Positions 27,069 to 37,473 of a DNA stretch of 64,000 nucleotides are shown piece by piece. Origin of the DNA: Jeotgalibacillus proteolyticus (lineage in GTDB: Bacteria > Bacillota > Bacilli > Bacillales > Jeotgalibacillaceae); the NCBI RefSeq assembly GCF_002926065.1, contig NZ_PREZ01000001.1, positions 1-64,000 on the forward strand, written 5' to 3'. The stretch's first letter is position 1. Each line of letters starts with the position of its first letter. Both the position numbers and the translations under genes were made by a program. The notes beneath the pieces were generated by a model. The model was not told the DNA's origin and made no database searches. It saw nothing but the letters and a program-made list of their open reading frames with translations.

Positions 27069-29891
27069 ATGAGAAAACAGTCGGAACAGCAGGATTTATC
27101 CAGCTTGAGTTTTTCAGGTCCTAATCTTGGCTATATGATCGAAATGTATGATCTGTACCAGGAAGACCCGTCTCAGGTTGACGAAGAGTTGCAGGCTTAC
27201 TTTAAAAAACACGGATCACCTGTGTCTCAATCAACTAAAGCAGAAGCTTCTGCTGAAGTGAAAATTGAGGGTACAGATTACAGCAAGGTCATTGCAGCTG
27301 TGCAGCTGGCGGATGCTATTCGCGCATACGGACATCTTGCAGCTGATATCAACCCCCTTAACGACCGTGAAAAAGACAGTAACCGGATTGAATTGGAAAC
27401 ATACGGACTTACACAGGAGGATCTTGAGAAAATCCCTGAAAATGTTCTCATTGCCAATTCAGTTGATGAAGTAACAAACGGATTTGAAGCGATTGAATAT
27501 TTAAAAAAGATGTACACAAAATCCATTGCGTTTGAATATGCACATGTTCATGACAAGAAAGAAAAAGAATGGCTGAAACATTACATTGAGGCTGGAACAC
27601 TGGATGAATCAATCGACACTGAAAAGAAAAAGTCGCTGCTTAAACGACTGATCCAGGTTGAAGGCTTTGAAAATTTTGTGCACAAAACATTTGTAGGGCA
27701 AAAGCGTTTCTCTATTGAAGGACTGGATACAATGGTTCCTTTACTGGATGAAATTATTCAGGCTGCTGTTGAAAAAGGCGCAGAATCCATTAATATCGGA
27801 ATGGCCCACAGAGGAAGGCTGAACGTTTTAGCCCATGTGCTTGAAAAACCTTATGAAATGATTTTTGCTGAATTCCAGCACTCCCCGAGCAAGGACCTGA
27901 TTCCTTCTGAAGGCTCGATTGGCATTACATATGGCTGGACAGGGGATGTAAAATATCATCTGGGAGCAGACCGGAAAGTAAAAAAAGAAGATTCTGCTAA
28001 AACTCGAATCACTCTCGCGAATAATCCGAGTCATTTAGAAGTAGTCAGCCCTATCGTAGCAGGCTACACGAGAGCTGCACAGGAGGATCGCACAAAGGCA
28101 GGATATCCAAGTCTTACTGCCGAATCCTCACTGGCTATTATGATTCACGGGGATGCTGCTTTTCCCGGACAGGGGATTGTTGCTGAGACGCTGAATATGA
28201 GCCAGCTTAGAGGCTACCATACTGGAGGCTCAATCCATCTTATTGCCAACAATATGATCGGATTTACAACAGAGTCATTTGATTCCCGCTCAACGAAATA
28301 TGCGTCAGATACAGCAAAGGGCTTTGAAGTGCCGATTATTCATGTAAATGCTGATGATCCTGAAGCCTGCCTGGCTGCTGCTATGATGGCGTATGAATAT
28401 CGTTCAAAATTCGGCAAGGATTTTGTTATAGATTTAATCGGCTACCGCCGTTTCGGACATAACGAAATGGATGAGCCGATGGTAACAAACCCTAAAATGT
28501 ATACATTGATCACAAAGCATGACAATGTAAGAAAGCTTTATCAGGACCAGCTAGTAGGAGAAGGACTGCTTTCTGAGGAAGAGGCGGATGAGCTTAAACA
28601 ATCCAATCTCAAATCGCTTCAAAAAGCATATGATTCGGTTCCGAAATCTGATAAGGACCCGGACACTGTGATGGATCCTCCTGATAAAGTCGTCGATCCG
28701 CTTGTTGATATTACGACGTCAGTCGAGCTTGATCGCTTAAAGAAAATGAATGAAGATCTGCTTAAATGGACTGACTTTAATGTATTTAAAAAGCTTGAAA
28801 AAATTCTGAAACGACGGGAAGATCCGTTTACAAAAGAAGGTAAAATTGATTGGGCTCACGCTGAAACTCTTGCTTTTGGTGCAATTTTGCAGGACGGCGT
28901 TCCGATCCGCTTAAGCGGCCAGGATTCACAGCGCGGTACATTTGCTCACCGCCATCTCGTTCTTCATGATGAAAAGACGGGTAAAGAGCTTACTCCTCTG
29001 CACCAAATTGAGGGAGCAAATGCCTCGTTCGTTGTATATAACAGCCCGCTGACTGAAGCAGCAGTTGTCGGATTTGAATATGGGTACAATGTGTTTTCTC
29101 CTGAAACCCTGGTTTTATGGGAAGCGCAATACGGTGATTTTGCAAATATGGCACAGGTAATGTTTGATCAGTTTGTTTCTTCAAGCAGGGCAAAATGGGG
29201 CCAAAAGTCTGGTCTTGTTATGCTGCTTCCACACGGATACGAGGGGCAGGGACCTGAGCATTCTTCCGCAAGAATGGAGCGATTCCTTACTCTTGCAGCA
29301 GAAAACAACTGGACTGTAGCAAATCTGACCAGTTCCTCTCAGTACTTTCATATTTTAAGAAGACAGGCTTCGATATTAGAGCGTGAAGAGGTTCGTCCGT
29401 TAGTTATCATGACGCCGAAAAGCCTTCTTCGCCATCCGCTGGTTTCAAGAACGGTGAATGAATTTACAGAAGGATCATTTAAGCCGTTAATTGAGCATGA
29501 AGAATATGGCCAGCAGCATGACAAGGTGGAACGCCTAGTGTTCTCTACAGGTAAAGTAGGAATTGATTTGATTGAAAGAGCATCAAAAGAAGAAAATAAT
29601 GACTGGCTGCACATTATCCGAATTGAAGAAATCTATCCTTTCCCAATGGATAATGTAAAAGAAATTGTTGCCCGTTATCCTAACTTAAAAGAGATTAAGT
29701 GGATTCAGGAAGAACCGAAAAATATGGGGGCATGGACATTCGTAGAGCCAAGGCTGAAAGTGCTCGCTCCTGAAGATGTAAATGTTGAATATATTGGACG
29801 ACGCAGAAGAAGCAGCCCGGCTGAGGGAGATCCTACTGTACACAAGAAAGAACAAACAAGAATTCTTACATCAGCGGTTACTAAGCAATAG
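27069..29891 (+). CDS. odhA: 2-oxoglutarate dehydrogenase E1 component
   Basis: ThDP-dependent E1 that decarboxylates 2-oxoglutarate and loads the succinyl group onto the E2 lipoyl arm. At 940 aa it matches B. subtilis OdhA (about 944). Visible features are the N-terminal [16 protein letters not shown]2-binding region, [20 protein letters not shown], and [12 protein letters not shown] in the transketolase-like domain. GGAGG 12 bases ahead supports ATG 27069 over the earlier codon at 27042. odhB follows 27 bases later. Confidence 0.95.
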   Translation: MRKQSEQQDLSSLSFSGPNLGYMIEMYDLYQEDPSQVDEELQAYFKKHGSPVSQSTKAEASAEVKIEGTDYSKVIAAVQLADAIRAYGHLAADINPLNDREKDSNRIELETYGLTQEDLEKIPENVLIANSVDEVTNGFEAIEYLKKMYTKSIAFEYAHVHDKKEKEWLKHYIEAGTLDESIDTEKKKSLLKRLIQVEGFENFVHKTFVGQKRFSIEGLDTMVPLLDEIIQAAVEKGAESINIGMAHRGRLNVLAHVLEKPYEMIFAEFQHSPSKDLIPSEGSIGITYGWTGDVKYHLGADRKVKKEDSAKTRITLANNPSHLEVVSPIVAGYTRAAQEDRTKAGYPSLTAESSLAIMIHGDAAFPGQGIVAETLNMSQLRGYHTGGSIHLIANNMIGFTTESFDSRSTKYASDTAKGFEVPIIHVNADDPEACLAAAMMAYEYRSKFGKDFVIDLIGYRRFGHNEMDEPMVTNPKMYTLITKHDNVRKLYQDQLVGEGLLSEEEADELKQSNLKSLQKAYDSVPKSDKDPDTVMDPPDKVVDPLVDITTSVELDRLKKMNEDLLKWTDFNVFKKLEKILKRREDPFTKEGKIDWAHAETLAFGAILQDGVPIRLSGQDSQRGTFAHRHLVLHDEKTGKELTPLHQIEGANASFVVYNSPLTEAAVVGFEYGYNVFSPETLVLWEAQYGDFANMAQVMFDQFVSSSRAKWGQKSGLVMLLPHGYEGQGPEHSSARMERFLTLAAENNWTVANLTSSSQYFHILRRQASILEREEVRPLVIMTPKSLLRHPLVSRTVNEFTEGSFKPLIEHEEYGQQHDKVERLVFSTGKVGIDLIERASKEENNDWLHIIRIEEIYPFPMDNVKEIVARYPNLKEIKWIQEEPKNMGAWTFVEPRLKVLAPEDVNVEYIGRRRRSSPAEGDPTVHKKEQTRILTSAVTKQ

Positions 29892-29918
29892 ATCGATCCA
29901 ATAGAGGAGGAAGTCTCA

Positions 29919-31199
29919 GTGGCAGAAATTAAAGTACCGGAATTAGCAGAATCGATTACAGAAGGAACGATTGCACAGTGGCTTAAACAGCCAGGTGAAC
30001 AGGTTGAAAAAGGGGAATACATTGTAGAGCTTGAAACGGATAAAGTAAATGTAGAAGTTATTTCAGAAGAAGCTGGCGTAATTCAGGAATTAAAAGCAGA
30101 AGAAGGCGACACAGTTGAAGTTGGCCAGGTCATTGCTATTGTGGAGGCTGGCGATGCCGCTTCTTCAGGTGATAGTGGTGAAAGCAATACTTCCGCAGAG
30201 CCTAAAAAAGAAGATTCCAAAGAAGAAGCTCCTAAAGAAGAGGTTCAGAAAGAACCATCTGATACTGTCGAAGAAACGTCTGATAGTCAGAAAAAAGAAA
30301 GAACGATTGCATCGCCTGCTGCCCGCAAATTAGCACGTGAAAAGGGCATTGATCTTTCCCAGGTATCCGCTGCGGATCCGATGGGACGCGTAAGAAAACA
30401 GGATGTAGAATCTCACTCATCCAAACCGGTGCAACAAGAGCAGAAGCAGGAATCAAAGCCTGCAGCCAAAAAAGAGCCGGAAAAGAAAAAAGATACAAAA
30501 CCTGTCATTCGTGAAAAAATGTCGAGACGCCGACAAACTATTGCCAATCGTTTAGTTGAAGTTCAACAGACAGCAGCGATGCTGACGACATTCAACGAAA
30601 TCGACATGACAAAAGTGATGGATCTGCGCAAGCGTAAAAAGGATCAGTTTTTTGAAACAAATGATGTACGACTGGGCTTCATGTCTTTCTTTACGAAAGC
30701 AGTAGTGGCAGCACTGAAAAAGTATCCATACGTAAATGCAGAAATCGATGGAGACGAAGTTGTGCTGAAACAGTATTATGATGTTGGAGTAGCGGTGTCA
30801 ACTGAAGATGGTCTGGTGGTTCCGATCGTTCGAGACTGTGACCGCAAAAGCTTTGCAGAAATTGAAGGAGAAATTGTGGAGCTTGCTAAAAAAGCGAAAA
30901 ATAAAAAGCTTCAGTTAAGTGATCTTCAAGGCGGTTCTTTTACCATTACTAACGGAGGCGTATTCGGTTCATTACTGTCAACGCCGATCTTAAATGGACC
31001 TCAGGTTGGAATTCTAGGTATGCATACGATCCAGCTTCGTCCTGTAGCGATAGATGCTGAGAAGATGGAAAACCGCCCAATGATGTATATCGCTTTGTCC
31101 TATGATCACAGAATTATTGATGGAAAAGAAGCGGTAAGCTTCCTGGCAATGGTGAAGAACTTATTAGAAAATCCAGAGGATTTATTATTGCAGGGGTAA
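29919..31199 (+). CDS. odhB: 2-oxoglutarate dehydrogenase E2 (dihydrolipoyl succinyltransferase)
   Basis: One lipoyl domain at the N-terminus with the modified lysine K42 (ETDKVNV). A Glu/Lys-rich linker (about 80-125) leads to a peripheral-subunit-binding domain ([15 protein letters not shown]) and a second charged linker. The catalytic trimer domain ends with the HxxxDG motif at H397-D401-G402. It forms the core of the complex with OdhA and the shared E3. GTG start with GAGGAGG upstream; 426 aa. Confidence 0.96.
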   Translation: MAEIKVPELAESITEGTIAQWLKQPGEQVEKGEYIVELETDKVNVEVISEEAGVIQELKAEEGDTVEVGQVIAIVEAGDAASSGDSGESNTSAEPKKEDSKEEAPKEEVQKEPSDTVEETSDSQKKERTIASPAARKLAREKGIDLSQVSAADPMGRVRKQDVESHSSKPVQQEQKQESKPAAKKEPEKKKDTKPVIREKMSRRRQTIANRLVEVQQTAAMLTTFNEIDMTKVMDLRKRKKDQFFETNDVRLGFMSFFTKAVVAALKKYPYVNAEIDGDEVVLKQYYDVGVAVSTEDGLVVPIVRDCDRKSFAEIEGEIVELAKKAKNKKLQLSDLQGGSFTITNGGVFGSLLSTPILNGPQVGILGMHTIQLRPVAIDAEKMENRPMMYIALSYDHRIIDGKEAVSFLAMVKNLLENPEDLLLQG

Positions 31200-31218
31200 T
31201 AACAAGCATTTAGTAACA

Positions 31219-31303
31219 AGTCGGCTTGCAGTGGAATGCATCCTAAAAGTTGAACCTCAAATCAACTATCAGGATCCATTTCAGCTAATAGCCGGCTTTT
31301 TCT
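31219..31303 (+). terminator. long imperfect terminator of odhAB
   Basis: GTCGGCT near 31220 pairs with AGCCGGC near 31290, and inner arms GCAGTGGAATGCATCCT and AGGATCCATTTCAGC continue the stem, giving an about 85-base hairpin followed by TTTTTCTT. Confidence 0.75.
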
Positions 31304-31305
31304 TA

Positions 31306-31340
31306 TAAAAAAACGTGCAACCCAATTGGGTTACACGTTA
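31306..31340 (-). terminator. terminator of the Sda-like gene
   Basis: ACGTGCAACCC and GGGTTACACGT form a hairpin around AATT; the A-run at 31306-31312 provides the T-run for leftward transcription. Confidence 0.75.
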
Positions 31341-31349
31341 TGTAGACTA

Positions 31350-31484
31350 TTATCGTTTACTTCTTCCTGAATGGATGCCGCGTTTTTTAATTTCTTTTCG
31401 AAGGATATTTTGAGTGTCTTGTTCCCCATGCTTTTCTGCGTCACGATACGCTGCCATCAGCTGCTCATTACTTAAAATTTTCAT
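31350..31484 (-). CDS. Sda-like small helical protein (sporulation kinase inhibitor family)
   Basis: A 44-aa protein too short for many gene finders. It reads as a helical hairpin with the spacing of Sda: ILSNEQLMAAYxxA at the start and LRKEIKKRG after the turn, like LSDELL-Y-A and EIKRR of B. subtilis Sda, which blocks KinA autophosphorylation when replication is disturbed. AGGAGG at 31495-31500 sits ahead of the ATG. It has its own promoter, operator-like repeat and terminator. Family assignment rests on short similarity and size, so moderate confidence. Whether it inhibits a sporulation kinase is unknown. Confidence 0.6.
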   Translation of the reverse strand: MKILSNEQLMAAYRDAEKHGEQDTQNILRKEIKKRGIHSGRSKR

Positions 31485-31508
31485 CGTTATCAGACCTCCT
31501 TCAAATGA

Positions 31509-31535
31509 TAATGGAATATTCTAATAATTCCATTA
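31509..31535 (-). repeat. perfect 9-9-9 inverted repeat near the Sda-like gene start site
   Basis: TAATGGAAT (31509-31517) and ATTCCATTA (31527-31535) are perfect inverted copies with a 9-base spacer. They lie between the predicted -10 box and the ribosome-binding site of the Sda-like gene, so they could be an operator or a 5'UTR hairpin. Confidence 0.65.
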
Positions 31536-31540
31536 ACCAA

Positions 31541-31570
31541 AGTATAGCAGGTTACCTTATCTTTATTCAA
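31541..31570 (-). promoter_or_regulatory. predicted sigma-A promoter of the Sda-like gene
   Basis: On the minus strand, TTGAAT (31570-31565) and TATACT (31546-31541) are 18 bases apart, placing the start point close to the 9-9-9 repeat. Confidence 0.6.
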
Positions 31571-31708
31571 CCCATAACCCGGTTTGTTATAAAAATGTAT
31601 CATCAGTAATAGTTCTACATTATAATTAGGCGATCTTCTCCGGATTGGATATAATATTGTTAACTTAATTATTGGTAAGATCAAACGGTCAGGAGAGATG
31701 ATAAAAGA

Positions 31709-32305
31709 ATGGATACCGCTCTTTTTGATGAATTAACAGAACGGTTCGGCTACTTAAGCATGTTTTTATTCAGCTGGCTTTTATTCTTCGGACTGCCGCT
31801 TCCGAATGAACTAGCTGCTTCATTTGCAGGGATGATTACAACAGAGCTTTCTTATAATCCTATGATCGCTTTTTTTTCTACTTATTTTGGTCTTATTTCA
31901 AGCGCTACAGCTGCCTATGGGATTGGAAGGCTGCTTGGACCGAGAGTAGAACGGTTTCTGAAGAAGTCCCGCTACCTTTCAAATTGGCAAAAGGGAACTT
32001 CATTGCTCAACCGATTTGGCAGCTCAGGAATTGCGATCAGTTTCTTTATTCCCGGTGTCAGGTGGGCGATGCCCTATATCGTCGGATTAGCTAAGCATGA
32101 ATTTTGGAAATTCTGTTTATTTGCTTATTCAGCTGCTTTAATCTGGACATTTATTTATTTTCAGATTGGACGATCTTTTCCTCTGATCTATCCGGAAATT
32201 ATAGACAACCTGAAATATTTTGTGCCTGCGGGAGCCATCATAGTAGGTTTAGTCATTATTTTTGTGCAATTTAAAAAATCCAACAGGAAGGAAAGAGGCG
32301 TTTAA
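31709..32305 (+). CDS. DedA-family membrane protein
   Basis: A 198-aa polytopic protein with the DedA/SNARE-associated pattern: a FGLPLPNE motif in the first re-entrant region, F(IV)PGVRW near residue 113, and a GRxxG-like segment. DedA proteins act as lipid (undecaprenyl-phosphate or PE/PG) flippases in several bacteria. CAGGAGAG precedes the ATG. It is apparently monocistronic. Confidence 0.85.
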   Translation: MDTALFDELTERFGYLSMFLFSWLLFFGLPLPNELAASFAGMITTELSYNPMIAFFSTYFGLISSATAAYGIGRLLGPRVERFLKKSRYLSNWQKGTSLLNRFGSSGIAISFFIPGVRWAMPYIVGLAKHEFWKFCLFAYSAALIWTFIYFQIGRSFPLIYPEIIDNLKYFVPAGAIIVGLVIIFVQFKKSNRKERGV

Positions 32306-32718
32306 AAGAGGGTAAAATCATTAATTAAAATCTATTTAGACGCTTTCTTTATACTTAGTAGCAACTCCTAATAAAAAAATTCAAATAAACTTATTTAAAA
32401 TTTTTAAAATGACCAACTGAATCGTCAAAAGTCAATAAATTCCTCTAACTTTAAAAAACTGACTGATAAATTACTTAAAAGAGCATTTCTCACTTAACAA
32501 GTATACTTTACGCAATTAAGTATTTCATGCGTTTTAGAAGCTGTCAGGGGTCCATAGAAGGGGTCTGAGCATGCAAGGAGTACCCTTATAAGCAGGAAAA
32601 GAAATGAATGTGTAAAATTTATTTAAAATAACATAAAAGAAGAATAAAATGATTGAAATGTGCTTGAAACTGCTCATTTCTAACGATATACTCATAACAA
32701 CGGGAAGGAGTGAGGAAT
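32306..32718. other. A+T-rich intergenic region without evident gene
   Basis: About 410 bases. I see no coding frame with a ribosome-binding site. A G-rich patch around 32545-32585 (GGGGTCCATAGAAGGGGTCTGAGC) stands out from the A+T-rich surroundings and could be a dispersed repeat or RNA, but I cannot support either. Confidence 0.4.
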
Positions 32719-32922
32719 ATGATTCATACTGCATGGAGCACCAGGCAGGCACAAAAGCAGGTAGTATGCGTTCATGACAAAGCTGCTAAATATGTAGTGA
32801 ATAATGTTTTAACAACTGGTAAAACATATAATGTGCAAAACGAAACAGAAGAATTTATCTTTATTATTGATAATACAGGGAAAGTGGGAGGATTTTACAA
32901 AGATTATTTTAGAGAAATTTAG
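32719..32922 (+). CDS. small conserved protein, likely DUF6501
   Basis: A 67-aa soluble protein: CVHDKAAKYVVNNVLTTGK, then a NETEEFIFIIDNTGKVGGFYKDYF-type tail whose beta-rich pattern resembles a small SH3-like fold common in Bacillaceae. ATG 32719 has AAGGAG upstream; the GTG at 32710 overlaps that site. The function is unknown; the family name is from memory and tentative. Confidence 0.6.
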   Translation: MIHTAWSTRQAQKQVVCVHDKAAKYVVNNVLTTGKTYNVQNETEEFIFIIDNTGKVGGFYKDYFREI

Positions 32923-33032
32923 GTAAACGAAATTCCATTTTTTATTAAATAATTTCAGTTTAGCGTCTTTCCAATTAGATTTCTAACTATTATAATAAAT
33001 TTATACAATTTAAAGGAAGGAGAGAGTGGCCT

Positions 33033-33494
33033 ATGTTTAATGAAAGAACTGCTCTTAAAATTCGCCTGGAGCAAATGGCGGATGCAGAAGAGAGAATTCT
33101 TCAAGAATTTAGAAGAGAACGCCAGACGATCCTTGAACGTTTAAGAGAGTTAGATGCTTCTGAATCTGCAGTCGGAGAGTTGGAATATGGAGGCTCTGCT
33201 GATATTGTACCGATCAGTTCTGCCCTTGATTCAGCTGAACCAGTGCGCAAAAGCGGTATTCGCATGACAAAGCCTAAAAAGATTGGCAAATCAAGACAAA
33301 TGCATGAAGCGGCTTTTAGAATTTTAAAAGAGCGTCTGCAGCCTGTTAAAGGAACTGAAATACAGGAATTTATTTTAAATGAAACCGGGTTTAAAGTAGC
33401 TAATATGACGACTTTTATGAAAACCATTCAACGAAAAGACAAGCAGGTCCGAAAGCTTGATCGCGGGTTATACATATTTGAGAAAGACTCTTAA
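33033..33494 (+). CDS. rok: Rok-type nucleoid-associated repressor
   Basis: The N-terminus (MFNER-AL-IRLEQ, then a helical IL-EF-RER-TI-ERLRELD region) matches the oligomerisation coiled coil of B. subtilis Rok. A variable linker with basic patches (KPKKIGKSRQ) leads to a winged-helix-like C-terminal domain with the NMTTFMKTI signature. Rok silences A+T-rich foreign DNA and comK in B. subtilis. At 153 aa it is shorter than the 191-aa reference because of a shorter linker. AAGGAAGGAGAG precedes the ATG. Confidence 0.8.
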   Translation: MFNERTALKIRLEQMADAEERILQEFRRERQTILERLRELDASESAVGELEYGGSADIVPISSALDSAEPVRKSGIRMTKPKKIGKSRQMHEAAFRILKERLQPVKGTEIQEFILNETGFKVANMTTFMKTIQRKDKQVRKLDRGLYIFEKDS

Positions 33495-33500
33495 CCAAAT

Positions 33501-33541
33501 AAAAACCCCTAATTTAATGAAGAAATTAGAGGGTTTTTGTT
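33501..33541 (+). terminator. terminator of rok
   Basis: AAAAACCCCTAATTT pairs with AAATTAGAGGGTTTTT directly after the rok stop codon; the A-run makes it usable from the other strand too. Confidence 0.85.
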
Positions 33542-33580
33542 ATCTTTTTGTTAATTTGACCTGGCAAAACGTGTTTATTT

Positions 33581-34378
33581 TTACTGCTGGTTTTTGTTTT
33601 GGCTTTTTATCAATTGTTTTATTTCTTCCAATTCCTTTTGAACCTCTATCAGTTTCCGTTCTGTTGGAGATGGATTCTCCTCCGCATTTGCTTCTTCCAC
33701 ATTCGTCACCACAACACCAACAAATAGATTAAAAATCACAAAAGTCCCTAATAAAATAAATGTTACAAAAAACCACCAGGATGCAGGGTCCTCAGCTAAA
33801 ATTGGCCTCATTACTCCGCTTGCCCATGATTCAAGGGTTACTACCTGGAACAGGGTTAATAAAGATGCGTGAAGTGTACCGAAATATTCAGGTGCAATGG
33901 ATTTGAACAGTGTTGTGCCTATAATTCCATAAATATAAAAGAAAATACCTAATAGAAGCATAATCGTGCCCATTGAAGGAATGGTTTTTAATAAGGCGTT
34001 AACCATTTTCCGAAGAGATGGAATGATTGATATTGCCCGCAGCACTCTGAGGACCCTCAGTATCCGCAAAACCGTCACATAGTGTCCTCCAACAAACAAA
34101 TGACCGCTTGCGACAATAACAAAATCAAAGATATTCCAGGGCTCTTTAAAAAACGACTTTAAAGAACGGCTTCCAGCCAGCCTGATGATGATCTCAATGG
34201 TAAAAAGCCAAAGCAGTAGCTGATCGGCAATGATAAACCAACTGGAGAACTTCTGATAAACTGAAGGATAGGTTTCAAATCCGATCAGGACGGCATTAAT
34301 TAAAATTAAGGCAATAATTAAACTTGTAAATTTTGGATGGTCTGCTAACAACGCACACCTTTTTCTGATTGCATGCAT
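33581..34378 (-). CDS. NaChBac-type voltage-gated sodium channel
   Basis: A single six-helix channel subunit with an S4 sensor carrying arginines every third residue (R105, R108, R111, R114), a pore with the bacterial sodium filter TLESWAS at 181-187, and a C-terminal coiled coil (KLIEVQKELEEIKQL). It assembles as a tetramer and in alkaliphilic bacilli supports motility, pH homeostasis and chemotaxis. I choose ATG 34378 with AGGGGAGAG upstream; a GTG at 34402 would add 8 residues. It converges with rok. Confidence 0.92.
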   Translation of the reverse strand: MHAIRKRCALLADHPKFTSLIIALILINAVLIGFETYPSVYQKFSSWFIIADQLLLWLFTIEIIIRLAGSRSLKSFFKEPWNIFDFVIVASGHLFVGGHYVTVLRILRVLRVLRAISIIPSLRKMVNALLKTIPSMGTIMLLLGIFFYIYGIIGTTLFKSIAPEYFGTLHASLLTLFQVVTLESWASGVMRPILAEDPASWWFFVTFILLGTFVIFNLFVGVVVTNVEEANAEENPSPTERKLIEVQKELEEIKQLIKSQNKNQQ

Positions 34379-34561
34379 ACTTTTTCTATTCTCTCCCCTC
34401 ACGTATTCCCAAAATTCATTTTACGGGATTGCTCAGGCCTTGTCATCTCTCAGTACGAATAACTGATCAATTATCCAAAAAGGGATAATAGTTGATTGTC
34501 TCTCTAAGCGAAAGGTAGAATAAAGGATCAAGATATTCAGAAGAAGTGAGGATGAACGATA

Positions 34562-35443
34562 ATGAATGTATTGGACCAGCTGCCTGAATCAATTATGACA
34601 ATTATAGATAAACGCAGAAGCCGCGAGTATGACGCAACTGATCAAGTGAGAATTGGACGGGGTGGATATACTTCTACGGATACGAGTATTCTAGAAGATG
34701 CTGTGATCAGTCTTGCGTTAAATAAAAATGTCCTTTTAAAAGGGCCGACCGGATCAGGAAAAACAAAGCTAGCTGAAACGATAAGCGAGCTTTTTAACCA
34801 GCCCATGTACAGCATTAACTGCTCAATTGATTTAGATGCTGAGGCCATGCTTGGTTATAAAACGATCGAACAGATTGATGGAAGATCCTCTATTACTTTT
34901 GTGGAAGGGCCGGTTATTCAGGCAATGAAAAAGGGTCAGCTGCTGTATATAGATGAAATCAATATGGCAAAGCCCGAAACACTTCCTATTTTAAATGGGG
35001 TGCTTGATTATCGCAGAACGATAACGAACCCTTTTACGAATGAAACGGTTACAGCTAAAGAAGGATTTGGTGTTATATCCGCGATTAATGAAGGCTATGT
35101 TGGAACAGTTCCGTTAAATGAAGCACTTAAAAACCGGTTTATTGTGATTGATGTCCCGTATATTCAAGGGGAAACATTGAGAAAGGTCATTACCGCACAA
35201 AGCGACCTGAAGGATTCAACCTTAATCTCACGTTTTATTCAGCTATCAGAAGACCTTCTTGTTCAGGTGCAAAACGGTCAGGTATCTGAGGAGGCAGCTT
35301 CGATCAGAGCTTTGATCGATACATGTGATTTGGCCGTTTATCTGCCGCCATTGCGCGCTATACAAAGAGGCATTGTGGAGAAAGTGGAGGATGAACGTGA
35401 AAAAGCGGCAATCCGTAACGCCGCTCAGACCATTTTCGAGTAG
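34562..35443 (+). CDS. yojN: MoxR-family AAA+ ATPase (YojN-like)
   Basis: 293 aa with Walker A GPTGSGKT (61-68), Walker B LLYIDE (D131-E132) and an arginine-finger region KNRF. It belongs to the MoxR/CbbQ/NorQ group that works with a VWA-domain partner to activate or remodel another protein. The partner gene follows 11 bases later. B. subtilis has the same pair near odhAB. The target is unknown. Confidence 0.88.
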   Translation: MNVLDQLPESIMTIIDKRRSREYDATDQVRIGRGGYTSTDTSILEDAVISLALNKNVLLKGPTGSGKTKLAETISELFNQPMYSINCSIDLDAEAMLGYKTIEQIDGRSSITFVEGPVIQAMKKGQLLYIDEINMAKPETLPILNGVLDYRRTITNPFTNETVTAKEGFGVISAINEGYVGTVPLNEALKNRFIVIDVPYIQGETLRKVITAQSDLKDSTLISRFIQLSEDLLVQVQNGQVSEEAASIRALIDTCDLAVYLPPLRAIQRGIVEKVEDEREKAAIRNAAQTIFE

Positions 35444-35454
35444 GAGAGAGAGCT

Positions 35455-37368
35455 ATGCAGCGATTTATCCAATTTAACGATGAAAATATCAATTCGTTTC
35501 AGCTGATGGAATTAATTGATTTGGCAAAAACATTAACTAAGATAAAAGATATGGATGTTGAATACGGTCCATTAAATTATTTTGATTTACCAAATAAAAA
35601 AGTTCTGGTCAGTCATTTCTGGGATCATCGCACGCTTGAAGAAGAATGGCTTGGTCTTACCTCTGACATTTTCATCCGTGCTATTGGAACGAATCATTTT
35701 AGCGATGTAAAAGAAATTAACCGGTATATAAATAAGATGAAAAATAGCCCGCTTTATTCTTTTTCAAAGCAGTTATTTATGATGATTGAGGATGCAAGGT
35801 TAGAAGAAATAGTGAAAAGAGAAAGGCCTGGAACTAAAAAAGCTTTTGAAGCAAGAAGAACCATCTATACTAAATATTTTGAATCTCAACTGAAAGTGCA
35901 TCTTGTAAAGGGTGTGCACACTGATGCATTATTTAATTTTTTATACATGCTGCTGCATGCCCGTTCCCCGATAACGGACTGGCCTGCTATTCAGAAAGAA
36001 ATTAATTTAGCCGGGCCTTTCATTAACCTGCAGATCCAGCGTTCATTTGATTCTGCATCTACTGGTGATTCCGCAAAGATTTGTTTAGAGCTTGTAGAAG
36101 TTTTAGAGGATATCCTGCAAAAGGATATGCTAAATGAATACTTTCATCTGCCTGAACGAACGATGCAGGAGTGGGAGGAAAGCCTGACCTTTGACGAACT
36201 GAAGCGCCGTGATCCGCTGCAAAATGACGATGAAGCAGAAGAGAAAGCAACAGGGGAAGAAGAAGTTATGGAAGAAGAATTTCAAACCTGGCACCGGGAA
36301 AGTGAAGAAAAGGGTGATTCCTTCCTGCAGTTTGACCTGGAGCAGGGGACAAAAACGAATATTAAAGGAGAAGCTGCAAGAGAAGGTGATGAAGGAGATC
36401 AGGCTTTAGGGATGGTTCAGGGAGCAAGCAGAAAATCTTCCCATAATGACTTCAAAGGCGATATAGATGAATCCAGGGAAGAAGAAAGAGAAGGCAGCGG
36501 TGAAAATTACGGAAGAGAAAACCGGCATGCTTATCCGGTCTATGAAACAGCTTCCGCTATAACACCTGAGAATCAGCGTAAATACGATTCCTTTAAAAAA
36601 GAAATTTCCTTTCTTCAGAAAAAGCTTCAAAAAATTATAGAGAAAACACTTGACCATAAAAAAATTCAGCCAAGAAACCGATTGGTGTTCGGCCGCCTAA
36701 GTAAGCAGCTGGTGCCTTATTTTACTGAAGAGCAGCCTAGAGTATTTTATAAAAAGGATGAAGAATCCCCACAAATTGATGCCACCTTTACGCTTTTACT
36801 GGATTGTTCAGCATCTATGCAGGATAAAATGGAGGAAACGAGAAAAGGCCTTATTTTGTTTCATGAAGTATTAAAATCAGTTCGGGTCCCACACGAGATT
36901 GTCGGCTTTTGGGAGGATACCGACCGGGCAAGCGAAACAAGCCAGCCGAATCATTTTAAAACAGTCATCCCTTATAATGATTCAATTCATTCTTCCTCAG
37001 GAGCTGCTGTGATGCAGTTAAAACCCGAGGAGGATAACCGGGATGGTTATGCAATAAGGCATATGACTGAAAGACTGACAAAGCGGGCTGAGAAAAACCG
37101 CTTTCTGCTTGTTTTTTCTGACGGAGAGCCTGCAGCCATGAATTATGAGCAAAACGGGATTATGGACACCCATGAAGCCATTATTCAGGCACGTAAACAT
37201 GGAATAGAAGTCATGAACGTTTTTCTATCTACAGAGGAAATTCAGGAATCCCAAAAGGACGTTATTCAAAATATGTACGGTAAATACAGTTTATTTATCC
37301 CTAAAATAGAAGAGCTGCCGGATATTTTATTCCCGCTCCTAAAACGCCTTTTATACAAAAGTATCTAA
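35455..37368 (+). CDS. yojO: VWA-domain protein, NorD/CbbO-like (YojO-like)
   Basis: A 637-aa soluble protein with a highly acidic middle (about 255-360, repeated Glu/Asp/Lys) and a C-terminal von Willebrand A domain containing the MIDAS DxSxS motif at D450-S452-S454 and a late FSDGEP segment. With the MoxR ATPase it forms a likely chaperone-like activator complex. GGAGAGAG precedes the ATG. It is the second gene of a two-gene operon. Confidence 0.85.
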   Translation: MQRFIQFNDENINSFQLMELIDLAKTLTKIKDMDVEYGPLNYFDLPNKKVLVSHFWDHRTLEEEWLGLTSDIFIRAIGTNHFSDVKEINRYINKMKNSPLYSFSKQLFMMIEDARLEEIVKRERPGTKKAFEARRTIYTKYFESQLKVHLVKGVHTDALFNFLYMLLHARSPITDWPAIQKEINLAGPFINLQIQRSFDSASTGDSAKICLELVEVLEDILQKDMLNEYFHLPERTMQEWEESLTFDELKRRDPLQNDDEAEEKATGEEEVMEEEFQTWHRESEEKGDSFLQFDLEQGTKTNIKGEAAREGDEGDQALGMVQGASRKSSHNDFKGDIDESREEEREGSGENYGRENRHAYPVYETASAITPENQRKYDSFKKEISFLQKKLQKIIEKTLDHKKIQPRNRLVFGRLSKQLVPYFTEEQPRVFYKKDEESPQIDATFTLLLDCSASMQDKMEETRKGLILFHEVLKSVRVPHEIVGFWEDTDRASETSQPNHFKTVIPYNDSIHSSSGAAVMQLKPEEDNRDGYAIRHMTERLTKRAEKNRFLLVFSDGEPAAMNYEQNGIMDTHEAIIQARKHGIEVMNVFLSTEEIQESQKDVIQNMYGKYSLFIPKIEELPDILFPLLKRLLYKSI

Positions 37369-37473
37369 TGATATTTCCATCTTAAGGCTGAGACAGATTC
37401 ATTCCCAGTCTCCGTTTTATTTTTTCTTCTTTTGTCTACAATGAGGATAGCAGAAGAAGAGGAGATGATAACA

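Noticed and set aside
32534..32752. Minus-strand open frame upstream of the DUF6501-like gene
   Set aside because: No ribosome-binding site, Ser/Phe-rich random-like product and overlap with the better-supported plus-strand gene.
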